Part shown: in pieces, positions 48,987 to 61,203 of the stretch
Layout: each line of letters begins with the position of its first letter
How positions within the stretch are numbered: position 1 is the first letter of the stretch
DNA from: Nocardia sp. BMG111209
Lineage (GTDB): Bacteria; Actinomycetota; Actinomycetes; Mycobacteriales; Mycobacteriaceae
Reading direction: 5' to 3'
NCBI RefSeq assembly: GCF_000381925.1
Contig: NZ_KB907307.1
Span: forward strand, 3,348,001-3,412,000
Length of the DNA stretch: 64,000 bases
Position numbers and translations under genes: made by a program
Notes under the pieces: model-generated
The model's input: only the letters and a program-made list of their open reading frames with translations
The model's database searches: none
What the model was told of the DNA's origin: nothing

Positions 48987-50132
48987 TCAGGACAGCTTCA
49001 GCGACCGGCCGATGATCTCCTTCATGATCTCGGTGGTGCCGCCGTAGATGGTCTGGATGCGAGCGTCCATGTACGCCTTGGCGATCGGGTATTCCTTCAT
49101 GTAGCCGTAGCCGCCGTGGAGCTGGAGGCAGCGGTTGATGAGGTCGAGCTGTTCCTCGGTGCTCCACCACTTGGCCATGGCGGCCTCCTCGGCGGTGAGC
49201 TTGCCGGCGTTGAGCAGTTCGATGAAGCGGTCGACCAGGACGCGGACCGCGGTGGTCTTGGTGGCCAGTTCGGCGAGGACGAAGCGGGTGTTCTGCAGGG
49301 CGCCGATCGGCTTGCCGAAGGCCTTGCGGTTGCGGACGTACTCGACGGTCATGTCGAGGCAGCTCTCCATCGCGGCGGCGGCCATGACGGCGATCGACAG
49401 GCGCTCCTGCGGGAGGTTCTGCATCAGATGGATGAAGCCCATGCCCTCCTGGCCCAGCAGGTTGCGGCCGGGGACGCGCACATCGGAGAAGCTGAGTTCC
49501 GCGGTGTCCTGGGCCTTGAGGCCGAGCTTGTCGAGGTTGCGGCCGCGCTCGAAGCCGGGCATCCCGCGCTCGACGACCAGCAGGGAGAAGCCCATCGCGC
49601 CCTTGTCGGGGTCGGTCTGGGCGACGACGATCACGATGTCGGAGTTGATGCCGTTGGTGATGAAGGTCTTCGCGCCGTTCAGCACCCAGTCGTCGCCGTC
49701 GCGGACCGCGCGGGTGCGGATGCCCTGCAGATCGGAGCCGGTGCCGGGTTCGGTCATCGCGATCGCGGTGATGATCTCGCCGGCGCAGAAGCCGGGCAGC
49801 CAGCGCTGCTTCTGCTCGTCGTTCGCCAGATGCAGCAGGTAGGGGGCGATGACATCGTTGTGCAGGGTGAAGCCGAGGCCGGAGTACATGCCGCGGGCGG
49901 TCTCCTCGGTGATCACCGAGTTGTAGCGGAAGTCCTCCACGCCGCCGCCGCCGAATTCCTCCGGCACGGCCATGCCCAGATAGCCCTGCTTACCGGCCTC
50001 CAGCCAGAGATCGCGATCGACGATCCCCTGCTCCTCCCAGCGATCGTGGTTCGGCGCCACATGCTGTTCCAGGAACTTCCGATAGGACTCCCGGAACAGG
50101 TCGTGTTCGGGTTCGAACAGGGTGCGGTCCAC
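48987..50132 (-). CDS. Acyl-CoA dehydrogenase, long-chain type
   Basis: 381 residues from GTG 50132, AGGAGG just upstream. FAD-dependent first step of beta-oxidation: MTEPGTGSDLQGIR, WVLNGAKTFITNG, LHGGYGYMKEYPIAKAYMD, and the catalytic base in IYGGTTEIMKE (Glu). The N-terminus LFEPEHDLFRESYRKFLEQHVAPN is typical. Unlike the ACAD at 39294, its catalytic signature is standard. It is alone on its strand. Confidence 0.93.
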   Translation of the reverse strand: MDRTLFEPEHDLFRESYRKFLEQHVAPNHDRWEEQGIVDRDLWLEAGKQGYLGMAVPEEFGGGGVEDFRYNSVITEETARGMYSGLGFTLHNDVIAPYLLHLANDEQKQRWLPGFCAGEIITAIAMTEPGTGSDLQGIRTRAVRDGDDWVLNGAKTFITNGINSDIVIVVAQTDPDKGAMGFSLLVVERGMPGFERGRNLDKLGLKAQDTAELSFSDVRVPGRNLLGQEGMGFIHLMQNLPQERLSIAVMAAAAMESCLDMTVEYVRNRKAFGKPIGALQNTRFVLAELATKTTAVRVLVDRFIELLNAGKLTAEEAAMAKWWSTEEQLDLINRCLQLHGGYGYMKEYPIAKAYMDARIQTIYGGTTEIMKEIIGRSLKLS

Positions 50133-50141
50133 AACAACCTC

Positions 50142-50602
50142 CTACGCGGCTGACTCTCCCTTGACACCGTACATCGAAAACGAATCGCCGTTTACTTCGA
50201 GTCGCCGAATCGGTATCGAGGTAGGGAAAGGCGGAGCCGCCGACCGGCTGTTCTGCCTGAACGCCGGTAAACCTCCCGCGGCCCGCGGCCGGCAGCAGAC
50301 GGCCGGTCGGGGTGCGGCCGCGGCGGGCGAGCAGGTAGCGCGATTCCTCCTCGAGCGCCGTCGGCCGGAATGTTGCCGAGGCCGAGGAATTCCGGGCTCG
50401 TCCAAGCCCGCATCGGTGCGAGTACCGCCTCCAGGGCCGCGATATCGTTGTCGCGCAACGGTATTCGCAATCGCGCACCGTCCGACAGCCGGGGCTCGTC
50501 CACGGCCGTGCCGACACCGGTCGGTACTGCGCTCTTTCCGGGCAAACCCTCCTCGCCGTCGCTTCCGCTACCGGCGTGGTAGCGAAAGCGACTGTGCGAC
50601 AA
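50142..50602 (-). other. Region of about 490 bases, possible decayed reading frame
   Basis: Between the acyl-CoA dehydrogenase and hflX. On the minus strand, one frame carries RLSDGARLRIPLRDNDIAALEAV and the neighbouring frame then continues with TALEEESRYLLARRGRTPTG. The switch suggests a frameshifted remnant. Third-position GC is lower than in nearby genes and no family is recognised, so this may be chance. Confidence 0.25.
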
Positions 50603-50622
50603 GGCTGTGAAACAGCAGGGAG

Positions 50623-52149
<1,527 letters not shown>

Positions 52150-52217
52150 ACGCCTCCCATGCTCCCACGAGATACCGACACCCCGCACGTGAGTTCTCGA
52201 TGAGCCGAACCGGGCCC

Positions 52218-53120
52218 TCAGGCGTCGAACCACCATTTGCCGGCCAGGCGGCCGGAGGCGACCAGCACCGACGGGCCGCGCAGTTGCGCGCGACCGCGAT
52301 CCAGGGTGACCGTCACATCGCCGCCGGGCACCCGGACGCGGATCTCGCCGGTGCCGGATTCCAGGTCGAAACCCTCCCGGAGCAGGGCGGCCGTCGCCGC
52401 GGCGACGGTACCGGTGCCGCACGAGCGGGTCTCGCCGACGCCGCGTTCGTAGACCCGCATATCCACCGCGCGGTTCTCGTCGATCGGGGTCAGGATCTCC
52501 AGGTTGACGCCGTCCGGGAACAGTTCCGGGTCGTAGCCGGGCGGTACGCCGAAGTTCAGGGCCGCCAGCGTGGCGGCGGTCAGGTCCGGATCCACGCAGG
52601 CCAGATGGGGGTTGCCGACGTCGATGCCGACACCGGGCAGCGCACGGCCGGCCACGGTCGCCGTCGATTCGCCGAGGATCACCACCGGGCCCATGCCGAC
52701 GGTGACATCGCCGAGCACCTCGTCGGCGGAGTGCACGATCACCGGACGCGCGCCGGCGCGGCTGCCCACGACGAAGGTGTCGCCCTCCTCCAGACCGGTC
52801 GCGACCAGGTAGTGCGCGAACACCCGCACCCCGTTGCCGCACATCTCGGCGATCGAGCCGTCGGCGTTGCGGTAGTCCATGAACCAGTGGCCGGGCTGCA
52901 CACCCTCCGGCAGATCGGCCAGCACGCCGGTCTCGACGAGCGCGCCGGCCCGCGCGACCCGCAACACGCCGTCGGCGCCGAGGCCGCGCTGCCGATCGCA
53001 CAGTGCGGCGACCCGATCGGCGCGCAGGTCCAGCCATGCGTCGGCGTCGGGGAGCACCACGAAATCGTTCTGGGTGCCGTGCCCCTTGGTGAACTCCACA
53101 CCCGTCTCCTGGTCAGCCAT
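52218..53120 (-). CDS. dapF: Diaminopimelate epimerase
   Basis: Converts LL- to meso-diaminopimelate for lysine and peptidoglycan. 300 residues. The two catalytic cysteines are Cys94 ([10 protein letters not shown]) and Cys234 ([12 protein letters not shown]). The pseudo-symmetric halves and MDYRNADGS motif are as expected. The gene lies between hflX and the SpoU gene, matching mycobacteria. Confidence 0.97.
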   Translation of the reverse strand: MADQETGVEFTKGHGTQNDFVVLPDADAWLDLRADRVAALCDRQRGLGADGVLRVARAGALVETGVLADLPEGVQPGHWFMDYRNADGSIAEMCGNGVRVFAHYLVATGLEEGDTFVVGSRAGARPVIVHSADEVLGDVTVGMGPVVILGESTATVAGRALPGVGIDVGNPHLACVDPDLTAATLAALNFGVPPGYDPELFPDGVNLEILTPIDENRAVDMRVYERGVGETRSCGTGTVAAATAALLREGFDLESGTGEIRVRVPGGDVTVTLDRGRAQLRGPSVLVASGRLAGKWWFDA

Positions 53121-53159
53121 CTCCGCTCCTCCGCCGATACCGCACCGGTCGCGGGTCCG

Positions 53160-53981
53160 CTACCCGCGACGCAACGCCCGCCGCTGCCTGGATATTTCGT
53201 ACAACACCACCGAGGCCGTGCACGGCGCCGCGAGCGTGCCGGCGGCCGGCAACCGCACCAGCTCGTCGCACTCCGCACGCCAGGCGGCGCCGAGATCGGC
53301 CTCGCCGAGCACCACGATCGTGCCATTCGTGAAGTCGAACTCGTCCACCGGCCGGGCCGCGCCGCTGCTCGTGTCGTCGGTGGTGACGCCGACGATCCGG
53401 ATATCGGCGCCGCGGCGGAGCTGTCGATCCCGCAGGGCCCGGACCGCGGACGGGCCCGGCATGCGGAACACCGGCAGCGCGAACAACGAACCCGCCGAGG
53501 CCCGCACGCACTGCGGGTCGTACTCGTCGGCGCCCGGTCCGCACACGCCCACCGCGGTGGCGCCGAAGGCGTGCGCGGTGTGGATCAGGCCGCCGAGGCG
53601 CAGCGGCGATTCCGGGCGTTCCACCACCATGATCACCGGCGACGGTGTGGGCGGTGGCCGGAATTCGGCGGACTCGACCGAGCGCATGGCCGCGACGGCG
53701 ACCAGTTCCGGTGTGGCGCCGTAGTTCTCGGCCAGCTCGACCATGAGTTCCGGCACCAGGCCGACGGCCGGTACGGTGCCCCCCTCCAGCAGGTCCCGGG
53801 CCCAGCCCGGCAGCGCGGGCGCGCCGAGCCGGTAGACCAGCGTCTGCACCGGCCAGCCGTGGTGCAGGGCCGCGGCGATGGCGTCGCGGCCCTGGATCAG
53901 GAAGCGGCCGTCCCGATGCCGCCGGTTCCGGTTGGTGAGGTATGCCTGCCACTCCGCGACCGCGGCGTTGCGCGTCGTCAC
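53160..53981 (-). CDS. SpoU-type RNA 2'-O-methyltransferase
   Basis: 273 residues from GTG 53981, GGACGAG upstream. TrmH/SpoU knot methyltransferase that adds methyl groups to rRNA or tRNA ribose. Substrate-binding N-terminus (YLTNRNRRHRDGRFLIQGRDAI), SAM knot (GGLIHTAHAFGATAVGV; IVVLGEADLGAAW; APCTASVVLYEISRQR). The knot closure is typical. Position between dapF and miaA suggests co-expression; the target nucleotide is not known. Confidence 0.85.
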   Translation of the reverse strand: MTTRNAAVAEWQAYLTNRNRRHRDGRFLIQGRDAIAAALHHGWPVQTLVYRLGAPALPGWARDLLEGGTVPAVGLVPELMVELAENYGATPELVAVAAMRSVESAEFRPPPTPSPVIMVVERPESPLRLGGLIHTAHAFGATAVGVCGPGADEYDPQCVRASAGSLFALPVFRMPGPSAVRALRDRQLRRGADIRIVGVTTDDTSSGAARPVDEFDFTNGTIVVLGEADLGAAWRAECDELVRLPAAGTLAAPCTASVVLYEISRQRRALRRG

Positions 53982-53997
53982 TGCCGGCTCGTCCTGT

Positions 53998-55047
53998 CTA
54001 CTCCGTGGGGGTGTCACGTCCGCCGAGCGCGCGCACCAGATGCAGTGCGGTGTCGACCAGCTGCGGATCGGCCCCGGACACCCAGTGCACGCGCGGATCG
54101 CGGCGGAACCACGAGCGTTGCCGGCGCACGTAGCGGCGGGTGCCGATGAACGTCCGCTCCCGCGCATGGTTCAGGTCGTATTCGTTGTCCAGGTACGCGA
54201 GGACTTGTGCGTACCCGATGGCGCGCCGCGCGGTCTGTCCCGCGCGCAGGCCGCGATCGAGCAGTCCGCGCACCTCCCCGACCAGACCGCCCTCGAACAT
54301 CGCCGCGGTCCGCCGCCGGATTCGGTCGTCCAGTTCGGCGGTTTCCCGGTCGACGCCGAGAATGACTGTGCCCCAGCGCGGCTCGCCGATCTGCGGTTGC
54401 GAGGCGGCGAACGGGCGGCCGGTCAGCTCGACCACCTCGAGCGCGCGCACCAGGCGGCGGCCGTCGGTGGGCAGGATGGTCGCGGCGGCCACCGGATCCG
54501 CGGCGAGCAGGGCGGCGTGCACGGCCTCGACCCCGCCCTCGGCCAGCAGCGCCTCCCATTTGGCCCGGACTGCCGGGTCGGTGGCCGGGAAGGCCCATTC
54601 GTCCAGCAGCGCCTGGATGTACATCATCGAGCCGCCGACGATCACCGGAACATGCCCGCGGGCCCGGATCGCCGTCACATCGGCGGCCGCGGCGGCCTGA
54701 TAGGTGGCCACGGTGGCGGTCTCGGTCACGTCGAGTACGTCCAGCTGGTGGTGCGGGATGCCGCGGCGCTGCTCGACCGGGAGTTTCGCGGTGCCGATAT
54801 CCATACCGCGATACAGCTGCATGGCGTCGATGTTCACGATCTCGCCGTCCAGCCGCTGCGCCAATTCCAGTGCGAGATCGGACTTTCCGGTCGCGGTCGG
54901 TCCGACCACCGCGATCGGTACGGGCAGGTCACCGTCCGCGGCCACCGCACCAGCCCGATCACCGCCGGACGCCTGTCGATCATCCTCGGTCGCGTGGTTC
55001 CGATCGCCGGTCGGCGCCGTCGTCCGCGACGTGGCGTGTTCGCTCAC
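53998..55047 (-). CDS. miaA: tRNA dimethylallyltransferase
   Basis: Adds dimethylallyl to A37 of tRNAs reading UNN codons; MiaB then methylthiolates it. 349 residues from GTG 55047, which overlaps the upstream stop by four bases. The P-loop [15 protein letters not shown] starts at about residue 49; [35 protein letters not shown] and [14 protein letters not shown] follow. The ~40-residue N-terminal extension is not conserved in length; starting at the GTG near residue 35 would give a standard-size enzyme. Confidence 0.95.
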   Translation of the reverse strand: MSEHATSRTTAPTGDRNHATEDDRQASGGDRAGAVAADGDLPVPIAVVGPTATGKSDLALELAQRLDGEIVNIDAMQLYRGMDIGTAKLPVEQRRGIPHHQLDVLDVTETATVATYQAAAAADVTAIRARGHVPVIVGGSMMYIQALLDEWAFPATDPAVRAKWEALLAEGGVEAVHAALLAADPVAAATILPTDGRRLVRALEVVELTGRPFAASQPQIGEPRWGTVILGVDRETAELDDRIRRRTAAMFEGGLVGEVRGLLDRGLRAGQTARRAIGYAQVLAYLDNEYDLNHARERTFIGTRRYVRRQRSWFRRDPRVHWVSGADPQLVDTALHLVRALGGRDTPTE

Positions 55048-55949
55048 GACCCGCTCGTCGCGCCGGAATTCCCGGTCCACACGCCCACGTGGTAACCGAC
55101 ACCGAACGGGGCCGCGCAATAGCGGGTCTCGACCGCCGGGTCGGTATCGAACAGTCCGGCGAGGACCTGGTAGGCGGCTCGACCCGAGATCTCCAGTTCG
55201 GCGCACAGGACCGGATCGAGCTCGGCCAGTGCCGCCCGGTCCCCTTTCGAGAGTGCCGCGTCGAGGCGCTCCTGCACCCCGGCGGCCCGCTCGTCCAGAT
55301 AGCCCGGCGCCGCGGTGGACAAGGTGGCGGCGCCGTCGGCCACGATCAGGACGCCGCGCGGAGCGGGGTCGGCGTCGAGTTCGCGGCGCAGCGCGGCGCC
55401 GGCCGCGAGGCAGTGCTCGCCGGTCGCGGCGGCGTCCACCAGGCGGGCATCGGCCGTCGCCTGCGGGGCGACCTGCCCGCGCAGCCAGCCGCCGATCAGA
55501 ACCGGCAGCGGGACAACGGGATCCGCGGGCACCGGGCCGGTCAGCGCGGCATCCGACAGCGCCGATCGCACATCCGCGCCGAAACCCCGGAAAGTGCCGA
55601 CCGTGCCGGGACCATAGATCGAATCCCGGTCCGCCGCCCTGCCCGTCGAGCTCGCGTCGGGCACACCGGCAGAACCGCTCGTGGCCGCCGCACCGGCCGT
55701 ACCGCTCGCACCGGCCGTACCGCTCACGCCGGCCACACCAGCCGCCCTGCCCAGGTCGGCCGCACCGATGATCGTCCAGCACAGCGCCGCCTCGGCCAGC
55801 TCCCGGCCGGCCGCCAGCACCGCCGCGCGCAGGGGCGGCACCTGCGCCGCCGGGTGGTCGGGATCGCGGTCCGGCAGGCCGCCGCTCAGCTCGGGAACCA
55901 GGACGGGCGGCGACGGGATCAGCACGGCGGCAGCAAACACGCCGTCCAC
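55044..55949 (-). CDS. Rv2728c-like protein (class III extradiol dioxygenase fold)
   Basis: 301 residues from GTG 55949 (GTG 55940 also possible). Position next to miaA matches mycobacterial Rv2728c. The N-terminus [21 protein letters not shown] and the end [14 protein letters not shown]...GVGYHVGVW resemble the LigB-type fold, but no metal ligands are obvious. A low-complexity Ala/Gly/Ser/Thr insertion (about residues 70-105) contains the 18-base repeats at 55691. Role unknown. Overlaps miaA by four bases. Confidence 0.7.
   Translation of the reverse strand: MDGVFAAAVLIPSPPVLVPELSGGLPDRDPDHPAAQVPPLRAAVLAAGRELAEAALCWTIIGAADLGRAAGVAGVSGTAGASGTAGAAATSGSAGVPDASSTGRAADRDSIYGPGTVGTFRGFGADVRSALSDAALTGPVPADPVVPLPVLIGGWLRGQVAPQATADARLVDAAATGEHCLAAGAALRRELDADPAPRGVLIVADGAATLSTAAPGYLDERAAGVQERLDAALSKGDRAALAELDPVLCAELEISGRAAYQVLAGLFDTDPAVETRYCAAPFGVGYHVGVWTGNSGATSGS
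55691..55744. repeat. 18-base tandem repeat inside the Rv2728c-like gene
   Basis: Units 55691-55708 and 55709-55726 are identical except for one base (plus strand CACCGGCCGTACCGCTCG, then ...CTCA), and a third, diverged unit follows to 55744. In frame it encodes repeated SGTAGA on the minus strand. Confidence 0.8.
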
Positions 55950-56394
55950 GGTAGCGGGCGGATCACCGCCGCCGAAGCGGCCGTTCGAATCGCGCGCGCA
56001 TCGGGCCGGGCCGGCGCCGCGGCGGGCCGCCACGATCGTCGTCCCGGGCTCGTATCCCCCTGGACGGGATGCCCGGCGGAGCGAACGCGGCGTGCCGGTC
56101 CGATCGGAATCGGCCCGGTCAGCGGCCGGACGCGGCCGCGGCGAGCGACTGCGGCGGCCGAAAAACGGCGGGAGCCGCAGGATCGGCGCGGCGGCCGCGA
56201 ACATCACCATCCGATGGCGGCCCGATCAAGGCCCGGTCACCGTACCCGCGATCGGGCCCCGAAACGACCCCTGGCAACGCCGCAGGCACAGCGCCACCGC
56301 GGACAAGACACGGCAATTCCGCCACCCACCTGGTTGAATGGGGTGAGCTAGGGCGTAACCAGGCAGCCGTGACGCGCGGCAGGGACGAGGAGCG
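55950..56394. other. Divergent intergenic region, no gene seen
   Basis: 445 bases between the Rv2728c-like gene (minus) and the DUF349 gene (plus). Open frames crossing it are Arg-rich GC noise. Promoters for both directions must be here. The last 60 bases are lower in GC; no convincing element. Confidence 0.5.
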
Positions 56395-57855
56395 ATGACC
56401 GACAACAACGGAATCGAGAAGGCTACCCACCCGGACACCGGCACAGCGCAGCAGTCCGGCAACTCCACAGCGCATCGGCCCACCCCTGCGGATGCCGCCG
56501 GTCACGCGGAAGCCACGCCACGCGAATCCGGTACCCCCAAGCCCGGCACGCACAAACCGGATTCCCCCAAACCGCATGCGGTGAAACCTGTCCCGGGTCC
56601 CGCCGCCGAACATCCGGTGCCGGTCACCGCGCCCGCGGGCAGCGATCCCGCCAAATGGGGCCGCGTCGACGAGGACGGCACCGCCTGGGTGCGGACGGCC
56701 GACGGCGAACGGATCGTCGGTTCCTGGCAGGCCGGCGACGCCGCCGAGGGCCTGGCCCACTTCGGCCGCCGCTTCGACGATCTGGCCACCGAGGTGGCGC
56801 TGCTGGAGGCCCGCCTGGCCGCCGGCACCGACGCCCGCAAAGCGAAGACGGCCGCCACCGCGCTGGCCGAATCGCTGCCGACCGCCGCGGTGATCGGCGA
56901 TGTCGACGGGCTGGCCCGGCGGTTGCAGGCGATCATCGAACACTCCGACGAGGCCGCCGCGCACGCCAAGGAGGAGAAGGAACGCACCCGGCACGAGCAG
57001 ACCGAGCGCAAGGAGACGCTGGTCGCCGAGGCCGAGCAGATCGCCGCCGACTCCACCCAGTGGAAGGCCGCGGGCGACCGGCTGCGCGAGATCCTCGACG
57101 AGTGGAAGACCATCCGCGGCGTGGACCGCAAGGTCGACGACGCGCTCTGGCGGCGATTCTCCAAGGCCCGGGAGTCGTTCAACCGGCGCCGCGGCGCCCA
57201 CTTCGCCGAGCTGGACCGTGAGCGGGCCTCGGCGAAGACCCGCAAGGAGGAGCTCTGCCTGCGGGCCGAGGAACTGTCCGGCTCCACCGATTGGGCGGGT
57301 ACGGCCGCGGTCTTCCGCGACCTGCTCTCCGAGTGGAAGGCGTCGGGCCGGGCCCCGCGTGAGGCCGACGAGCAGCTGTGGCGGCGGTTCAAGAGCGCGC
57401 AGGACGTGTTCTTCGCCGCCCGCAACGCCGCGGCCTCCGAGCGGGACGCCGAATTCGAGCACAACGCCACCGCCAAGGAGGAGCTGCTGCGCTCCTACGA
57501 GGGCGTGATCGATCCGGCCCACGACCTCGACGCCGCCCGCACGGGTCTGCGCGATCTGCTGGAGAGGTGGGACGCGCTCGGCAAGGTCCCGCGCGAGCGG
57601 ATCCAGGAGCTGGAAGGCCGGCTGCGCACACTGGAGAAGCGGGTCCGCGACGCGGTCGACGCGCAGTGGCGGCGCACCGATCCGGAGGCGATGGCCCGGG
57701 CCGCCCAGTTCCGTGAGCGGGTGGCGCAATTCGAGGAGCAGGCCGCGAAGGCCCAGGCCGCCGGCCGCACCCGGGATGCCGAAAAGGCCCTGGAGCAGGC
57801 CAAACAGTGGCGTGAATGGGCCGAGGCCGCCGAGGGCGCGGTCAGCCAGCGCTGA
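56395..57855 (+). CDS. DUF349-repeat coiled-coil protein (Rv2731-like)
   Basis: 486 residues, GACGAGGAG 3 bases upstream. A Pro/Lys-rich disordered N-terminus (about 1-85) is followed by three-helix DUF349 repeats, each ending with a W-K/R-F segment: [77 protein letters not shown], and a final long coiled coil. Matches mycobacterial Rv2731 in position. Function not established. Opposite-strand to its neighbours, ending in a convergent hairpin. Confidence 0.85.
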   Translation: MTDNNGIEKATHPDTGTAQQSGNSTAHRPTPADAAGHAEATPRESGTPKPGTHKPDSPKPHAVKPVPGPAAEHPVPVTAPAGSDPAKWGRVDEDGTAWVRTADGERIVGSWQAGDAAEGLAHFGRRFDDLATEVALLEARLAAGTDARKAKTAATALAESLPTAAVIGDVDGLARRLQAIIEHSDEAAAHAKEEKERTRHEQTERKETLVAEAEQIAADSTQWKAAGDRLREILDEWKTIRGVDRKVDDALWRRFSKARESFNRRRGAHFAELDRERASAKTRKEELCLRAEELSGSTDWAGTAAVFRDLLSEWKASGRAPREADEQLWRRFKSAQDVFFAARNAAASERDAEFEHNATAKEELLRSYEGVIDPAHDLDAARTGLRDLLERWDALGKVPRERIQELEGRLRTLEKRVRDAVDAQWRRTDPEAMARAAQFRERVAQFEEQAAKAQAAGRTRDAEKALEQAKQWREWAEAAEGAVSQR

Positions 57856-57860
57856 ATTCG

Positions 57861-57893
57861 CACCGTCCCGGTCCGTAGCGGGCCGGGACGGTG
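57861..57893. terminator. Perfect hairpin between convergent genes
   Basis: CACCGTCCCGG (57861-57871) pairs with CCGGGACGGTG (57883-57893): 11 pairs, 11-base loop, in the 42-base gap between the DUF349 gene and the minus-strand membrane-protein gene. No U-tract. Confidence 0.7.
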
Positions 57894-57897
57894 ACTT

Positions 57898-58581
57898 CTA
57901 CTTCTCCTCGCCGCCCGGCGTACCCTCACCGGACTTGCCGCTGTTCTTCCTGCCGTCGCCGAACAACCGCTTGCGGTATTCCTCCTCGGCGGCCGCGGCG
58001 GCGACGCGGCGGCGTTCCTCGGCCTCGAGCTGCATGGCGGTGCGGGCCCAGACGACCCGGATCCAGTGGAAGGTCAGCACGATGATCGCGATCGCGCCGA
58101 GGATCAGGCCGATCCCCGGTCCCGCGCCGTGATAGTTGCCGATGCCGGGGGTCTGCCGGTGCCAGATCGACAGCACGCCGAACACACTGCCCACGGCCGA
58201 ACCCGCGACCGCGATCCAGGCCAGCGCCCAGCGCCGGGTGACCAGGGCCAGCGCCGAGAAGACGATCCCGAAGACCAGCACGAACCACTGGAACACCCGC
58301 GACGGCAGGCCGATGTGGTCGTCGGCGGCGACCTGGTCGGAGAACAGGATGTCCAGGCCGCGGGTGTGACCCGCGTGCGGCAGGATCAGCGACAACAGCA
58401 GCACGAACACCGCCCCCGCCACGACCATGGCCCGCGAACCCGGGTCGATCTCGCCGGCGATCTTGCGCTCGACCGCCTCGAGATCGTCGCGGAACTGCTC
58501 GAACGCTTGCTTCTCGGCGGGTTTCATCTGCTCCTCGTTCGGCTCTGATTCGTCGTCTCGTCCGTCGTCGCGTGGGGCCAT
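57898..58581 (-). CDS. Conserved four-helix membrane protein (Rv2732c-like)
   Basis: 227 residues. Charged N-terminus with a short coiled segment (AFEQFRDDLEAVERKIAGEI), then four transmembrane helices (about 50-70, 95-115, 120-140, 155-175) and a Lys/Glu/Ala-rich tail. Position just downstream of miaB, on the same strand, matches mycobacterial Rv2732c. No catalytic motif. Function unknown; may be co-transcribed with miaB (42-base gap). Confidence 0.82.
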   Translation of the reverse strand: MAPRDDGRDDESEPNEEQMKPAEKQAFEQFRDDLEAVERKIAGEIDPGSRAMVVAGAVFVLLLSLILPHAGHTRGLDILFSDQVAADDHIGLPSRVFQWFVLVFGIVFSALALVTRRWALAWIAVAGSAVGSVFGVLSIWHRQTPGIGNYHGAGPGIGLILGAIAIIVLTFHWIRVVWARTAMQLEAEERRRVAAAAAEEEYRKRLFGDGRKNSGKSGEGTPGGEEK

Positions 58582-58623
58582 GACGTCACATCCTCGGCCG
58601 CGGCGGCCGTCGGCGGGACGCGT

Positions 58624-60177
58624 TCACGCGGAACAGCCGGTATCGCAGCCCGCGGTCGCCGCGACGGGTTCCGGGGCGCCGATGCGCGGCAGGCCCAGGC
58701 CGACCCCGATCGGCGCGGTCTTCGGTGTGATGCCGCGCTCGTGCGCGTCGCCGGCCCGGGTGCGGCGGTGGCCGCGGACCTCGCCGTCGGCGATCAGGTG
58801 ATGCGGTGCGGCGCCGGTGATCTCGACGTGCACGAGGTCGCCGGGCCGGATCACGGACTCCGGCGCCCCCACGGGACCGGGCCGGAAATGCACCAGCCGG
58901 CCGTCGCGGGCGCGGCCGCTCATCCGCGCGGTGGCGGCGTTCTTCTTACCGGCCCCCTCGGCGACCAGCAGTTCCACCTCGGCGCCGATCAGCGCCTGGT
59001 TGGCCTCCAGGGAGATCTGTTCCTGCAGGGCGATCAGCCGGTCGTAGCGCTCCTGGACCACCTGCTTGGGCACCTGATCCGGCATCGTCGCGGCCGGGGT
59101 GCCGGGCCGGATCGAATACTGGAAGGTGTACGCGCTGGTGAACCGGGCCCGCCGCACCACATCCAGGGTCTCCCGGAAATCCTCCTCGGTCTCGCCGGGG
59201 AATCCGACGATGATGTCGGTGGTGATCGCGGCGTGCGGCATCGCGGCCCGCACCTTCTCGATGATGCCCAGGTAGCGCTCCTTGCGGTAGGAGCGGCGCA
59301 TCGCCTTCAGCACCCGGTCGGAACCGGATTGCAGCGGCATGTGCAGCTGCGGGCAGACGTTCGGGGTCGCGGCCATCGCCTCGATCACGTCGTCGGTGAA
59401 TTCGGCGGGATGCGGAGAGGTGAACCGGACCCGTTCCAGACCCTCGATACCGCCGCAGGCCCGCAGCAGTTTCGCGAACGCGCCGCGGTCGCGCTGCCCG
59501 TCGGCGAGTTCGGGATCGGCGAAGTGGACGCCGTAGGAGTTCACGTTCTGCCCGAGCAGCGTCACCTCCAGCACGCCCTGGTCGACCAGAGCCTGCACCT
59601 CGGCGAGCACATCGCCGGGGCGGCGGTCGACCTCCTTGCCGCGCAGCGCGGGCACGATGCAGAAGGTGCAGGTGTTGTTACAGCCCACCGAGATGGACAC
59701 CCAGCCCGCGTAGGCGGACTCCCGCTTGGCCGGCAGCGTGGACGGGAACGCCTCCAGCGATTCCAGGATCTCGACCTGCGCCTCGTGATTGTGCCGGGCG
59801 CGTTCCAGCAGCACCGGCAGCGAGCCGATGTTGTGCGTGCCGAACACCACGTCCACCCACGGCGCGCGGCGCACGACCGTGTCCCGGTCCTTCTGCGCCA
59901 GGCAGCCGCCGACGGCGATCTGCATGCCGGGCCGCTCGGCCTTGATCGGGGCGAGGTGGCCGAGCGTGCCGTACAGCTTGTTGTCGGCGTTCTCGCGCAC
60001 CGCGCAGGTGTTGAACACCACGAGATCGGCGGTCGCCCCCGGCCCGGCCTTGGCGTATCCGGCGTCCTCGAGCAGGCCCGACAACCGCTCGGAGTCGTGC
60101 ACGTTCATCTGACAGCCGTAGGTGCGCACCTCGTAGGTCCGCACGACACTCGGCGACGAGCCGCTGGACGAATTCAC
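58624..60177 (-). CDS. miaB: tRNA-2-methylthio-N6-dimethylallyladenosine synthase
   Basis: Adds a methylthio group to the MiaA product in tRNA. 517 residues from GTG 60177. N-terminal cluster cysteines Cys22, Cys58, Cys92; radical-SAM Cys166, Cys170, Cys173 (CNNTCTFC); then the TIM barrel and a C-terminal TRAM domain ([17 protein letters not shown] end). A short extra tail ends with two cysteines (AGCDTGCSA). Start and N-terminus (VRTYGCQMN) are standard. With miaA 4.5 kb away, the whole pathway is here. Confidence 0.97.
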   Translation of the reverse strand: MNSSSGSSPSVVRTYEVRTYGCQMNVHDSERLSGLLEDAGYAKAGPGATADLVVFNTCAVRENADNKLYGTLGHLAPIKAERPGMQIAVGGCLAQKDRDTVVRRAPWVDVVFGTHNIGSLPVLLERARHNHEAQVEILESLEAFPSTLPAKRESAYAGWVSISVGCNNTCTFCIVPALRGKEVDRRPGDVLAEVQALVDQGVLEVTLLGQNVNSYGVHFADPELADGQRDRGAFAKLLRACGGIEGLERVRFTSPHPAEFTDDVIEAMAATPNVCPQLHMPLQSGSDRVLKAMRRSYRKERYLGIIEKVRAAMPHAAITTDIIVGFPGETEEDFRETLDVVRRARFTSAYTFQYSIRPGTPAATMPDQVPKQVVQERYDRLIALQEQISLEANQALIGAEVELLVAEGAGKKNAATARMSGRARDGRLVHFRPGPVGAPESVIRPGDLVHVEITGAAPHHLIADGEVRGHRRTRAGDAHERGITPKTAPIGVGLGLPRIGAPEPVAATAGCDTGCSA

Positions 60178-60350
60178 CGGTCCAGGGTATCGGGCGCGGG
60201 AATCGGCTGTTCCACCCGCCGGACCCGGCCGGCGGTGATGCGTGATGCGGATAACCAATGTCAAGTTCAGGTTAAACTCGTGCGAACGGGTACCGTCCCC
60301 ACTTCTGGAAACTGCGCAAATCCCGCCGTTTCACCCTAAGGTCATGGACC

Positions 60351-61136
60351 ATGACCGACGCTGCCGACGCGATATCCGGCGCTGCCACCGCTGCCGACGC
60401 GCCCCCCATGATCTCGATGCGCGCCGTGGACAAGCACTTCGGAAAGCTGCACGTGCTGCGCGACATCAATCTGGAAGTGCCGCGGGGGCAGGTGGTGATC
60501 GTGCTCGGCCCGTCCGGTTCCGGCAAATCCACCTTGTGCCGCACCATAAATCGGCTCGAGACCGTCGACTCCGGCACGATCTCGATCGACGGCACCGACC
60601 TGCCCGCGGAGGGCCGGGCGCTGGCCCGCCTGCGCACCGAGGTCGGCATGGTGTTCCAGCAGTTCAACCTGTTCGCGCACAAGACGATTCTGGAAAACGT
60701 CATGCTGGCGCCGGTGAAGGTGCGCGGTATCGACAAGAAGAAGGCGCGCACCGAGGCCCTGGCCCTGCTGGAACGGGTCGGCATCGCCAACCAGGCGGAC
60801 AAGTATCCGGCGCAGCTGTCCGGCGGACAGCAGCAACGTGTTGCGATCGCTCGCGCGCTCGCGATGAACCCTAAGGTGATGCTGTTCGATGAGCCCACCT
60901 CGGCGCTGGACCCGGAAATGGTCAACGAGGTGCTCGAGGTGATGGTCGGACTCGCGAAGGAGGGTATGACCATGCTCGTGGTCACCCACGAGATGGGTTT
61001 CGCTCGTCGAGCAGGGGAACGGGTGCTGTTCATGGCGGACGGGCAGATCGTCGAGGACAGCGAGCCCGAAACCTTCTTCACCGCTCCGAATTCCGATCGG
61101 GCGAAGGATTTTCTCGGAAAGATCCTCAGCCACTGA
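60351..61136 (+). CDS. gluA: Glutamate ABC transporter ATPase, GluA
   Basis: Powers glutamate uptake. 261 residues: Walker [10 protein letters not shown] (about 53-61), Q-loop [10 protein letters not shown], signature [15 protein letters not shown], Walker [14 protein letters not shown]-loop VTHEMGF. The first ~19 residues are a non-conserved extension, so ATG at residue 20 is an alternative start. First gene of a complete gluABCD operon. The 173 bases to miaB hold a divergent promoter region. Confidence 0.95.
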   Translation: MTDAADAISGAATAADAPPMISMRAVDKHFGKLHVLRDINLEVPRGQVVIVLGPSGSGKSTLCRTINRLETVDSGTISIDGTDLPAEGRALARLRTEVGMVFQQFNLFAHKTILENVMLAPVKVRGIDKKKARTEALALLERVGIANQADKYPAQLSGGQQQRVAIARALAMNPKVMLFDEPTSALDPEMVNEVLEVMVGLAKEGMTMLVVTHEMGFARRAGERVLFMADGQIVEDSEPETFFTAPNSDRAKDFLGKILSH

Positions 61137-61203
61137 CGATCGTGAACGACGAACCCTGCGGCGGTCCCTCCGCACACTCCACGAGAGAAAAGGAACACAT
61201 CAG

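Noticed and set aside
53998..55782. 594-codon open frame for miaA
   Set aside because: The upstream ~245 codons overlap the Rv2728c-like gene in a different frame and lack domains; the GTG at 55047 fits with a four-base overlap.
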